Shown piece by piece: positions 1 through 6,691 of a stretch of DNA of 20,515 nucleotides. Position numbers and translations under genes: made by a program. The notes under the pieces were generated by a model, which had not been told where the DNA came from, did no database searches, and was given only the letters and a program-made list of their open reading frames with translations. The stretch spans positions 1-20,515 of the forward strand of contig JBGPYM010000024.1 in the NCBI GenBank assembly GCA_041493205.1, read 5' to 3'. Position 1 is the stretch's first letter. The number at the start of each line of letters is the position of its first letter. Source of the DNA: JBGPYM01 sp041493205. GTDB lineage: Bacteria > Bacteroidota > Ignavibacteria > UBA10030 > UBA6906.

Positions 1-1263
1 ATCCATTGTCTTGAACGTGTTCGCGTAGTAATTGAAGCTCGCCTCGTAGAAGAGGGTCGGGGAGAGGACGTGCGAAAGTTTCACGTTGAAGAACCCATCC
101 CGGTTGATATTGAGGCCGAGACGGCTCTGGTTGAATATGTTCGCGAGAACCGTGGTGTTCTGGCTCTTGTCGTAGTTGTACGATCCGGAGAAGCGGATCT
201 GGACTGGCGAGAGATCAAGGAGCGCCGTCCCCGTGAACACCCAGCGATTGTCGCCGCCGCCCTGTGCTACGCCGCCGGGGAGGATAATATTGAGCGTATC
301 GCCCGTCGCACTCAGAGGGTGGTACTGGCTCCTCGCAGGATCGGTCACCACTGCATTCGATCCGGAATAATCCCAGGGGGCACGAACAGTCAGGCTCGCA
401 TCGCGGAAGAACGTGTTCTGGAGGCCGCCGAACAGGCGGAGTTTGCTTCCCAGACCCGGCACGGGACCGGAGAAGGTCGCCGTCATATCGCTGTATCCGT
501 ACGACCAGCCGCCGAGTGCATTCTTATTGAAGCCCGTGTACCGGTCGGTTTCGCCGAGGAGTGATATGTTCCAGCGATCCGGGTTGCCCGTGCGGAGCTG
601 TGTCTGAACGAGGCCGGCATTGGCGCCGCCGTATTCTGCATTGAAACCGCCCGCCTGGACCTGGATCTGTTCCACAGCTTCGGCGGTCACGGTGAGGCTT
701 CTGCCGCCCAGGAGGATGTCATTGGCACCGACACCCTCGACGCGGAAGCCGACTTCATCGGCACGTCCGCCGCGGATGAAGATGTTACCCCGCATGTCCA
801 CGACACCGGGCTGTACCGCGATAGCGGTATTCACCCCGCGGGACGGGAGCTTCGAGAAGAACTCACTATCAATGATGCGCACCGCATTGGTCGCGCTCTT
901 GTTGATCATCGGACGTTCGGCAACGATTTCGACGGTCGCAACCGTCACGCCTTCCGCAGGAAGCTGGAAGTTCGCGTCGCTCGTCAGGTCATTGTTGACA
1001 CGGACGTTCGAAATCGTGATCGCCTGGTAGCCAACGTAGCTTGTTTTCAGTACGTACGTGCCGGACGGTACGTTGAGGATCGTGTATTCGCCCGAGGTGT
1101 TTGTCGCGGCACCCATGGACGTCCCGACTACCACAACGTTCGCTCCAACAAGGGCCTCGCCCGTGCCGGCATCGGTGACCTTGCCCCGGATCTTTCCTGA
1201 TGCGAACACCAGGGCCGGGAGAAGGGCCGATATAGCGAAAAGCAAGAATAGCTTACGTTGCAT
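1..1263 (-). CDS. TonB-dependent outer-membrane receptor, N-terminal 421 residues (3' end beyond window)
   Basis: The frame reads open from the ATG at 1263 to the window edge with no stop. Residues 1-21 look like a Sec signal peptide (MQRKLF, a hydrophobic core, then VFA). Residues about 24-105 match the carboxypeptidase-D regulatory-like beta-sandwich (GKVTDAGTGEALVGANV, then TNTSGEYTILNVPSGTY). Residues about 110-225 look like a TonB plug, with a NIFIRGGRADEVGFRVEG stretch and an AEYGGANAG stretch. The following aromatic-rich alternating segments fit the start of a beta-barrel. Such receptors import bulky substrates across the outer membrane using TonB energy. The substrate cannot be told from this part, and no TonB box was identified. 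The start is supported by an AAGGAGG site 6 nt upstream. The gene has its own promoter and long leader. Family call is firm; the specific role is unknown. Confidence 0.88.
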   Translation of the reverse strand, partial: MQRKLFLLFAISALLPALVFASGKIRGKVTDAGTGEALVGANVVVVGTSMGAATNTSGEYTILNVPSGTYVLKTSYVGYQAITISNVRVNNDLTSDANFQLPAEGVTVATVEIVAERPMINKSATNAVRIIDSEFFSKLPSRGVNTAIAVQPGVVDMRGNIFIRGGRADEVGFRVEGVGANDILLGGRSLTVTAEAVEQIQVQAGGFNAEYGGANAGLVQTQLRTGNPDRWNISLLGETDRYTGFNKNALGGWSYGYSDMTATFSGPVPGLGSKLRLFGGLQNTFFRDASLTVRAPWDYSGSNAVVTDPARSQYHPLSATGDTLNIILPGGVAQGGGDNRWVFTGTALLDLSPVQIRFSGSYNYDKSQNTTVLANIFNQSRLGLNINRDGFFNVKLSHVLSPTLFYEASFNYYANTFKTMD

Positions 1264-1269
1264 ATTGTA

Positions 1270-1276
1270 CCTCCTT
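1270..1276 (-). promoter_or_regulatory. Strong Shine-Dalgarno site of the TonB receptor gene
   Basis: On the minus strand AAGGAGG sits 6 nt before the ATG at 1263. This is a better match and spacing than most genes in the window have, and it fixes the start codon. Confidence 0.8.
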
Positions 1277-1571
1277 ATGTGTTGGCTAGGTTTACCCACA
1301 ACGATAGAACCAACTTGTATAACCCCGTGATGCAGTCCGGAAGTAAACAGGTAGAGCGCAGGATCAACAGAAGAACATCCGCACATGCAGGCAACCTTGA
1401 AAAGGTCACCCAACGCGGACGATCTGAATTGAAGAACGCGAACTGCTATCTGCCGAGAGACTCAGGTAAGCGCTCCGCACCAGACGGCGCGGTGGGCGAA
1501 ACCTGAACTCTTCAGCTACGGGTACAACGGGTATGAATGATGGAAAGTAATATCAATGACCCCCGGGCGAC

Positions 1572-1583
1572 ATCACCTCCTTT
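1572..1583 (-). promoter_or_regulatory. Isolated perfect anti-Shine-Dalgarno complement in the leader
   Basis: The minus strand reads AAAGGAGGTGAT, complementary to the conserved 3' end of 16S rRNA over about 11-12 nt. It lies some 310 nt upstream of the receptor start. The only nearby ATG overlaps its end (MSPGGH then stop), which is too close for normal initiation. An upstream TACCTC (1602-1597) could pair with GAGGTG (1579-1574) and mask it. Its role is unknown: leader-peptide initiation, ribosome standby or chance. Confidence 0.4.
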
Positions 1584-1626
1584 GGCGAGATGGAATGAGG
1601 TAGGAAAATAAGCGTGAATTCAAAGG

Positions 1627-1655
1627 AATATAAATAGCGAGGTTGTCTTTGTCAA
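1627..1655 (-). promoter_or_regulatory. Sigma70-type promoter for the TonB receptor gene
   Basis: The minus strand carries TTGACA (1655-1650), a 17-bp spacer and TATATT (1632-1627). The -35 box is perfect, the spacing ideal, and the -10 box has one mismatch to TATAAT. The predicted transcription start is near 1620, giving a leader of about 357 nt. It lies just after the serA stop, so the receptor gene can be transcribed independently of the upstream operon. The Bacteroidota-specific TAnnTTTG -7 box is not exactly present. Confidence 0.7.
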
Positions 1656-1685
1656 GAGCCAGAGGCCAAAAAGGCAAAAAATAGA

Positions 1686-1703
1686 GGGGGGTCAGGGGGG
1701 TCA
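1686..1703. repeat. Two-copy tandem 9-mer over the serA stop codon
   Basis: GGGGGGTCA occurs twice in tandem on the plus strand. On the minus strand this reads TGA CCC CCC TGA CCC CCC, so serA ends with two in-frame stop codons nine bases apart. The two G6 runs are a slippage-prone tract. No convincing rho-independent terminator follows serA. Confidence 0.85.
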
Positions 1704-3296
1704 GTCCAGGTGGACGGTTGTAATGTGCGTAACCCCGTTCAGCCGCTGGAGTTCGGCCAGAGCTGCGGCGGGGAGCGGTGAATCAATATTCATGACGGTA
1801 AGGGCATTCCCGCCTGCGGACGACCTCCCGAGCGAGACGCCGCCGATATTGACATCATGACGGGCGAGGACGGCGCCGACCTGGGCGAGCATCCCCGGAC
1901 GGTCGATGTTATAATAGATAAGGAGATGCCCTTCCGGGTTCACTTCGAACCTGAAGCTGTCGATCATCACCAGCCGGACGGAGGAGGAGCCGAAGACCGT
2001 GCCGGCACATTCGCGCGTTTCGTGATCCGTTTCATACCGGACGCGGAGCAGGTTCGGGTAGTTTCTTCCGGCCGGCTCCCGCGTCTCGCCGATGGTCAAC
2101 CCGAGTTCCTCCGCGAGGAACGGGGCGTTGATGAAATTGACCGGCTCAGGCTGGCTGTGCGCAAGGACCCCCTTGAGGACGCCTGCTTTCATCAGTTCCA
2201 TGGTGGAGGTGACCAGGTCACCCGATGCCGCCACGGTGATGCGCTTCAGCTTTCCCGCGGTCATCTGAGCGGCAAGGTGACCGAGTTTCTCCGCCAGCGT
2301 CACGTACGGGCGGACTTCCTCCTTCAGGGTCAGGTGCATCGCCGCTCCGTTCACGACGCCCGCATACGCCCGCCCGTGGAGCGCATCGGCAATCTGGTGG
2401 GCGATCTGGATCGCCACTTTTTCCTGCGCTTCCTCCGTCGATGCTCCCAGGTGGGGCGTGACCACAACGCGCGGGTGATGGAGCAACGCCGCATTCGCGG
2501 GCGGTTCGCTCTCGAACACGTCGAGGGCGGCCCCTCCGGCATGGCCCGATTCGAGGGCGCGGAGAAGTGCGGCCTCATCCACGATCCCTCCCCGCGCACA
2601 GTTGATGATGCGCACCCCTTTCTTGCACCGGGCGAGCGTCGCATCGTTGAGCAGACCGCGGGTCTCCGCCGTCAGAGGGGTGTGCACCGTTATGAAGTCG
2701 GATCGCCGGTAGAGGTCGTCCAGCCCGACGAGCTCAATGCCTGCTTTCGCAGCGGCATCCGGCGCGAGGAGGGGATCATACCCGATGACCTTCATTCCCA
2801 GACCCTGGCAACGGGACGCCACTTCCCGACCGATTTTCCCGAGCCCCACCACTCCGAGTGTTTTCTCGAGCACTTCGGTGCCCGTGAATTTCTTCCGTTC
2901 CCATTCCCCGCGAAGAAGGCTCATATGTGCCTGCGGGATGTTCCGCGCCAGGGCCAGGAGGAGCGACACCGTATGTTCGGCTGCCGACACCGTGTTTCCG
3001 CCGGGGGTGTTCATCACCAGAATCCCCTTGCGGGTAGCTGCCAGCACGTCGATATTGTCGACCCCTGTGCCGGCGCGTCCGATGACCTTGAGTTTTCCCG
3101 CGGCGGCGATGACGGCAGCCGTGACTTTCGTGGCACTCCGGACCACCAGACCATCATAGCTTCCGATGGTTTTTTCCAGTTCGGCAGCCGGAAGCCCGGG
3201 ACGATTATCCACTTCCAGCCCTTCCCGGACGAGGATATCGATGCAGGCCTGCTCCAGCGTGTCGCTGACGAGAATTTTCATCGCAGTTGGGTTCAT
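1701..3296 (-). CDS. serA: D-3-phosphoglycerate dehydrogenase
   Basis: This enzyme oxidises 3-phosphoglycerate to 3-phosphohydroxypyruvate with NAD, the committed step of cytosolic serine synthesis. The 531-aa protein has the long SerA layout: substrate domain at the ends of residues 7-310, a Rossmann NAD domain inside it (GLGKIG at 151-156), an intervening ASB-type domain at about 320-450, and a C-terminal ACT domain at about 456-531 (YYNIDRPGML). The catalytic triad is visible as R235 (NCARGG), E264 (FESEPP) and H282 (PHLGAS). The ACT domain suggests serine feedback control. The chosen ATG overlaps the preceding aminotransferase stop (ATGA), which suggests translational coupling. The second Met (codon 6, 3281) is an equally plausible start because the family usually begins MKxLVSD. 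Neither has an obvious Shine-Dalgarno site. Confidence 0.95.
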   Translation of the reverse strand: MNPTAMKILVSDTLEQACIDILVREGLEVDNRPGLPAAELEKTIGSYDGLVVRSATKVTAAVIAAAGKLKVIGRAGTGVDNIDVLAATRKGILVMNTPGGNTVSAAEHTVSLLLALARNIPQAHMSLLRGEWERKKFTGTEVLEKTLGVVGLGKIGREVASRCQGLGMKVIGYDPLLAPDAAAKAGIELVGLDDLYRRSDFITVHTPLTAETRGLLNDATLARCKKGVRIINCARGGIVDEAALLRALESGHAGGAALDVFESEPPANAALLHHPRVVVTPHLGASTEEAQEKVAIQIAHQIADALHGRAYAGVVNGAAMHLTLKEEVRPYVTLAEKLGHLAAQMTAGKLKRITVAASGDLVTSTMELMKAGVLKGVLAHSQPEPVNFINAPFLAEELGLTIGETREPAGRNYPNLLRVRYETDHETRECAGTVFGSSSVRLVMIDSFRFEVNPEGHLLIYYNIDRPGMLAQVGAVLARHDVNIGGVSLGRSSAGGNALTVMNIDSPLPAAALAELQRLNGVTHITTVHLD

Positions 3297-4432
3297 GAAG
3301 CGAGGAGAGATTGCTGGGTTGCTGCGAGCCCTGTCCCGGGTGTGAACGGGTACCGGTGGGCTGCGAGCGTCCGCTCGAGCGCCGCGACAAACGTGATCAT
3401 GTCGAGGTCGTCATAGTACCCAAGGTGCGAAACCCGGAAGATCTTCCCGGCGAAATCGTCCTGCCCCCCTGCAATTGTGATCCCGTTGTCGTTTTTCAGC
3501 GTTGCATTGAAGGCTTTCCAGTCGATCCCCTCGGGAAGCCAGACAGGGGTGACAGCGAATGACGGGGCGTCGGAAAAGAGCCTGAGTCCCAATGAGGCGA
3601 TCCCCGCACGCAGGGCGGTGGCGAGCCGTTCATGCCGCCGCCAGACTCTTTCGATGCCTTCCTCCCGGATCATCTCCAGCGCGGCATCCACCCCCACGAC
3701 CAGCGAAACGGCCGGCGTCCAGGGGGTGTCGGCACCCGCCCATGATTTCAGGGCACGGCCGAGGTCGAAATAGAACCTGGGGGTCGTTGATCGTCCGACG
3801 GCCTCAACGGCCTTCGGGCTGAGCGCAACGAAGGCAAGGCCGGGCGGGATCATGAGGCCCTTCTGGGATCCGGTGACGCAGGCATCGATCCCCCACGCGT
3901 CGAACCGGAGCTCGTGGGCGCCGACCGCCGTGATGCCGTCGATGACGACGAGGGCGTCAGAATTCTCCCGGATCAGCCGGGCGAGTGCTTTGACGTCCGT
4001 GGCGGTGCCGGTGGACGTTTCACTATGGGTCAGGACCACGCCGCGCGCGTCCGGGTGTTTCCGGAGAGCGTCGAGGATTTCCTGCGGCTGCGGCGCTTTC
4101 CCCCAGGGGGTCTTGATTTCCACAGAGTGGAGGCCGAATGTCCGCGGCATGGCGACCCACCGCTCGCCGAATTTTCCGCCATTGACCGCGATGACCGTCT
4201 CGCCGGGGGAGAACAGACTGACGAAGACAGCTTCCATGCCTCCGGTGCCGGATGCCGCGAGGGTCAGGACGGGACCGGAGGTCTGGAAGAGATACTGAAG
4301 GTTTTTGTTGACCCGCTCCATCACCTGCCGGAACTCGGGATTGCGGTGATGGATGATCGGCTCGGCCATGCGGAGCATGACCTGTTCGGGAACGGGTGTG
4401 GGGCCGGGGGTAAAGAGGCGTTTCTTCATCAT
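3293..4432 (-). CDS. Class V PLP aminotransferase (serine-pyruvate/alanine-glyoxylate type)
   Basis: This 379-aa fold-type I PLP enzyme resembles the serine-pyruvate/alanine-glyoxylate aminotransferase branch of class V. It opens with the LFTPGPTPVP segment typical of that branch. It also has a glycine-rich cofactor loop (ASGTGGMEA, 60-68), the PLP-ring aspartate in VVIDGITAVG (D165), and the Schiff-base lysine in GSQKGLM (K191). It overlaps serA by 4 nt. Since SerA makes 3-phosphohydroxypyruvate, this enzyme may carry out the next step to phosphoserine in place of a canonical SerC. That is an inference from context; class V enzymes of this kind are known to do this in methanogenic archaea. 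It could instead transaminate glyoxylate or pyruvate. Two tandem Met codons (4432 and 4429) are both possible starts. Confidence 0.88.
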   Translation of the reverse strand: MMKKRLFTPGPTPVPEQVMLRMAEPIIHHRNPEFRQVMERVNKNLQYLFQTSGPVLTLAASGTGGMEAVFVSLFSPGETVIAVNGGKFGERWVAMPRTFGLHSVEIKTPWGKAPQPQEILDALRKHPDARGVVLTHSETSTGTATDVKALARLIRENSDALVVIDGITAVGAHELRFDAWGIDACVTGSQKGLMIPPGLAFVALSPKAVEAVGRSTTPRFYFDLGRALKSWAGADTPWTPAVSLVVGVDAALEMIREEGIERVWRRHERLATALRAGIASLGLRLFSDAPSFAVTPVWLPEGIDWKAFNATLKNDNGITIAGGQDDFAGKIFRVSHLGYYDDLDMITFVAALERTLAAHRYPFTPGTGLAATQQSLLAS

Positions 4433-4439
4433 TGCAGTT

Positions 4440-4459
4440 CCGGGTTGAGGTCAGCCCGG
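4440..4459 (-). other. Small inverted repeat before the aminotransferase start
   Basis: As minus-strand RNA, CCGGG and CCCGG flank a 10-nt loop, ending 7 nt before the ATG at 4432. It occupies the place where a ribosome binding site would be and no clear site is visible. It lacks a U-tract, so it is not an intrinsic terminator. The pairing is short and may be chance. Confidence 0.3.
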
Positions 4460-4475
4460 CGTCTCCCTCACGGGT

Positions 4476-5063
4476 TCAGTCGAGCTGGGAGGCGACGGAC
4501 CCGAGCACTTCGGACTTGCCGAGCCCGCTGACGGAGGAGACGGGGATGATCTGGGTGCAGTGATCGTACCCGCCGAATGCTTCCCGGGCGGAGGCGATAT
4601 ACCGGGGCATCTTGCTCGTGGGGAGCTTGTCGGCTTTGGTGAGTGCAATGATGAAAGGAATGGCATAGTAGTCGAGCCATCCCACCATCATCAGATCAAG
4701 TTCGCTCGGCTCGTGACGCGCGTCGACCAGCTGAATGACCAGGGAGAGTTCCTTCCGGGTTTTCAGGTACTGCTCAATCAGCTTGCCCCAGCTCGAGCGG
4801 ATCTGTTCCGGCAGCTTGGCATAGCCGTACCCGGGGAGGTCGACGAAGTACCATTGCCGGTTGACGATGTAGTAGTTCAGCTCGCGGGTTTTGCCCGGTT
4901 CGGAGCTCGAGCGGGCGAGGGATTTGCGGCCGCACAGTTTGTTGATCAGCGACGACTTCCCGACGTTGGACCGGCCGAGGAATGCAATTTCCTTCAGTCC
5001 GTCTTTCGGGAGCTGCCGCAGGGTAGTCGCACCCAGAACGAATTCAGCGGATGTAATCTTCAT
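4476..5063 (-). CDS. engB: Ribosome-biogenesis GTP-binding protein EngB/YsxC
   Basis: This is a small TrmE-Era-EngA family GTPase needed for late 50S subunit assembly. The 195-aa product shows all the nucleotide motifs: G1 GRSNVGKSS (30-38), switch region EPGKTR (55-60), G3 DLPGYG (75-80), G4 TKAD (142-145) and a G5-like PVSSVSG near residue 180. The frame stays open 21 codons further upstream to 5126, but that would run into rplQ, and homologues begin near MKITSAEF, so the start at 5063 is preferred. It follows rplQ by 22 nt and probably shares its transcript, a sensible link between ribosomal proteins and an assembly factor. No good Shine-Dalgarno site is present. Confidence 0.95.
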   Translation of the reverse strand: MKITSAEFVLGATTLRQLPKDGLKEIAFLGRSNVGKSSLINKLCGRKSLARSSSEPGKTRELNYYIVNRQWYFVDLPGYGYAKLPEQIRSSWGKLIEQYLKTRKELSLVIQLVDARHEPSELDLMMVGWLDYYAIPFIIALTKADKLPTSKMPRYIASAREAFGGYDHCTQIIPVSSVSGLGKSEVLGSVASQLD

Positions 5064-5085
5064 AGGGGAACGGACGGAGTCCCGG

Positions 5086-5637
5086 TTAGCGGGACGCCGT
5101 GGTCTCCGTGGAGGGAGGAGGTGCATCCCCGCCGGCCGGCTTGCCGGGCTTCTTCGCTTTCGCCGGGCGCGGGGTCTTCTGTTGTTTCTTTCCCTTCTGT
5201 TCCTTCTTTTCCTTCTTCTCGGAAGCGGTCTTTTCGGCCGGTTCTTTGCCGGTGTTGAAGTCGACGAGCTCGATCACCGCCATTTCGGCGGCATCGCCCA
5301 TACGCTGTCCGAGCTTCACGATGCGTGTGTATCCGCCGGGCCGTGTCGCGACCTTTTCGGCGATCGGTCCGAAGAGTTCCGTGATCACTTCGCGGTCCTT
5401 GATCAGGCGGCCCACCTCGCGGCGCGCATGCACGCCCGCGACCGGCGCGTCCTTCATGGCTGCGGCATTTTTCGCGCGCGTGATAAGCTTCTCCACGACC
5501 ATCCGTGTTTCCCTGGCTTTGGCGATGGTGGTCGTGATGCGCTTATGGCGGAGAAGCGCCGTCGAGAGAGCGGCGAGCGTCGCCCGCCGGTGGCTGGCGG
5601 TACGTTTAAGTTTGCGGCCTGCTTTGCGGTGTCGCAT
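5086..5637 (-). CDS. rplQ: 50S ribosomal protein L17 with long basic C-terminal tail
   Basis: L17 lies at the base of the 50S subunit near the tunnel exit. The N-terminal half is canonical (MRHRKAGRKLKRTASHRR; LTR-type helices to about residue 60), and the core runs to about residue 128 (AVIELVDFNTG). The product is 183 aa against about 120-130 in most bacteria. The extra 55 residues are rich in Lys, Glu, Ala and Pro, low in complexity, and end PPPSTETTASR. Extended L17 tails are known in the Bacteroidota/Chlorobi group. It closes the alpha operon, 49 nt after rpoA. Confidence 0.96.
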   Translation of the reverse strand: MRHRKAGRKLKRTASHRRATLAALSTALLRHKRITTTIAKARETRMVVEKLITRAKNAAAMKDAPVAGVHARREVGRLIKDREVITELFGPIAEKVATRPGGYTRIVKLGQRMGDAAEMAVIELVDFNTGKEPAEKTASEKKEKKEQKGKKQQKTPRPAKAKKPGKPAGGDAPPPSTETTASR

Positions 5638-5686
5638 GGCGATGTTCCGGTTTCAACAGTGAATGACGTTCGTGAGCGCGGCGCGG

Positions 5687-6673
5687 TTACTCGCCGTCCT
5701 TCAGGTATTTGGTCACGTCCATGCCGAACGTGAGCTTTTCCGCCTCGATGATCTCCGACAGTTCGGCCAGCGATTTACGTCCGAAATTGCGGAATTTCAG
5801 GAGCTCCGACTCATCGCGCCGCACGAGGTCGGCAATGGTCTTGATGTTGGCGGCGCGCAGGCAGTTATGCGAGCGGACGGAGAGCTCGAGCTCGTCGACG
5901 GGGGTCAGCAGCACCTTCCGGATGCGCGCGAACTCCGCGTCCTGTTCCGATTCCTCCTTGGGCGCCTCCGGCTCCATGTCGAAGTTGATGAAGAGCTGAA
6001 TATGGTCGCGCAGGATTTTGCCCGCGTAGGCGAGGGCGTCCTCGGGGGCGATGGATCCGTCCGTGTCGATTTCGATGGTCAGCTTCTCGTAGTCGGTCTG
6101 CTGTCCGACGCGCGTCGTCTCCACGAAGTACCGCACGTTGAGGATCGGCGTAAAGATCGAATCGATCGGGATCACGCCGAGGACCTGGTCGGGCGCCTTG
6201 TTCTCTTCCGCCACGGCATAGCCGACGCCGCGGCCGATCCGGAGCTCCAGTTCGAAATTTGCCTCGGCGTTCAGCGTGGCGATGTGGAGCTTCGGGTTCA
6301 GGATTTCCACGTCCGGAGAGGCTTTCTGGATCTCCGCGGCGGTCACGTCGAGCGGCCCTTTGAGAGGGACGAGGATCCGGGTCGTCTTCTTATTGACGAG
6401 CTTCATCCGGATCTGCTTCAGGTTCAGGACGATGTCGGGAACGTCCTCGACGACGCCGGGGATGGTGGAGAATTCGTGCTGCACTCCCTCCACCCTGAAC
6501 GCCGTGATCGCGTAGCCCGGCAGAGACGACAGGAGGACGCGCCTCATGGCGTTGCCGATGGTGACGCCGAATCCCTTGTCCAGCGGCTGGACGATAAAGC
6601 GTCCGAAGACCGGCGAGTACGTCGATTCGTCGAGCTGGATTTTTTCCGGCATCTGCATGGTTCCGGTTGTCAT
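5687..6673 (-). CDS. rpoA: DNA-directed RNA polymerase subunit alpha
   Basis: Alpha dimerises to seed assembly of the polymerase core and contacts activators and UP elements. In the 328-aa protein the N-terminal assembly domain spans about 1-235 (FGVTIGNAMRRVLLSSLPG at 35-53, HEFSTIPGVVEDV at 66-78). An acidic linker follows (about 233-250), then the C-terminal DNA-binding domain at about 255-315 (ELELSVRSHNCLRAANI, then LLKFRNFGRKSL). R267 and neighbours match the DNA-contacting surface. Met7 is an alternative start. It follows rpsD by 18 nt, the classical alpha-operon position. Confidence 0.98.
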   Translation of the reverse strand: MTTGTMQMPEKIQLDESTYSPVFGRFIVQPLDKGFGVTIGNAMRRVLLSSLPGYAITAFRVEGVQHEFSTIPGVVEDVPDIVLNLKQIRMKLVNKKTTRILVPLKGPLDVTAAEIQKASPDVEILNPKLHIATLNAEANFELELRIGRGVGYAVAEENKAPDQVLGVIPIDSIFTPILNVRYFVETTRVGQQTDYEKLTIEIDTDGSIAPEDALAYAGKILRDHIQLFINFDMEPEAPKEESEQDAEFARIRKVLLTPVDELELSVRSHNCLRAANIKTIADLVRRDESELLKFRNFGRKSLAELSEIIEAEKLTFGMDVTKYLKDGE

Positions 6674-6691
6674 GGTCGGTCTACCCTTTTC

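Larger units (their letters stand above)
1264..1620 (-). promoter_or_regulatory. Long, potentially structured 5' leader of the TonB receptor gene
   Basis: This is the only stretch over 300 bases without a gene. Read as minus-strand RNA it can fold into several hairpins. (1) TCAGGT 1506-1501 pairs with ACCTGA 1467-1462, CGC 1498-1496 with GCG 1473-1471, and CCGCGCC 1492-1486 with GGTGCGG 1481-1475 around a GTCT loop. (2) GGTGACCTT 1410-1402 pairs with AAGGTTGCC 1398-1390, including two G-U pairs. (3) GTTGG 1314-1310 pairs with CCAAC 1285-1281, ending 4 nt before the Shine-Dalgarno site. No known riboswitch consensus (B12 box, THI element) was recognised. The region may be a cis-regulatory RNA, but that is inference from hand pairing only. 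Confidence 0.45.

Noticed and set aside
70..1030. Plus-strand open frames opposite the receptor gene
   Set aside because: The minus strand encodes a signal peptide, a carboxypeptidase-like domain and a TonB plug without interruption; the plus-strand frames show no family features.
1258..1506. 82-codon plus-strand frame in the non-coding region
   Set aside because: No ribosome binding site or recognisable protein features, and it runs opposite a promoter-driven leader.
1389..1510. TPP or cobalamin riboswitch in the receptor leader
   Set aside because: An ACCTGA motif is present, but the remaining THI-box consensus and the B12 box are absent.
1572..1583. Plus-strand ATCACCTCCTTT as the 3' end of a 16S rRNA gene
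   Set aside because: No other 16S rRNA sequence precedes it; only the last 12 bases match, so it is better read as a minus-strand Shine-Dalgarno-like site.
1656..1700. Rho-independent terminator after serA
   Set aside because: GCC-TTTTT-GGC gives only a 3-bp stem and the T-run precedes it, so it does not meet terminator form.
1857..3416. A 519-codon open frame on the plus strand
   Set aside because: It is antisense to serA and the aminotransferase end; composition and lack of motifs mark it as a shadow.
5064..5126. Upstream extension of engB
   Set aside because: It overlaps the rplQ end, and its Arg/Pro-rich residues are unlike EngB N-termini.
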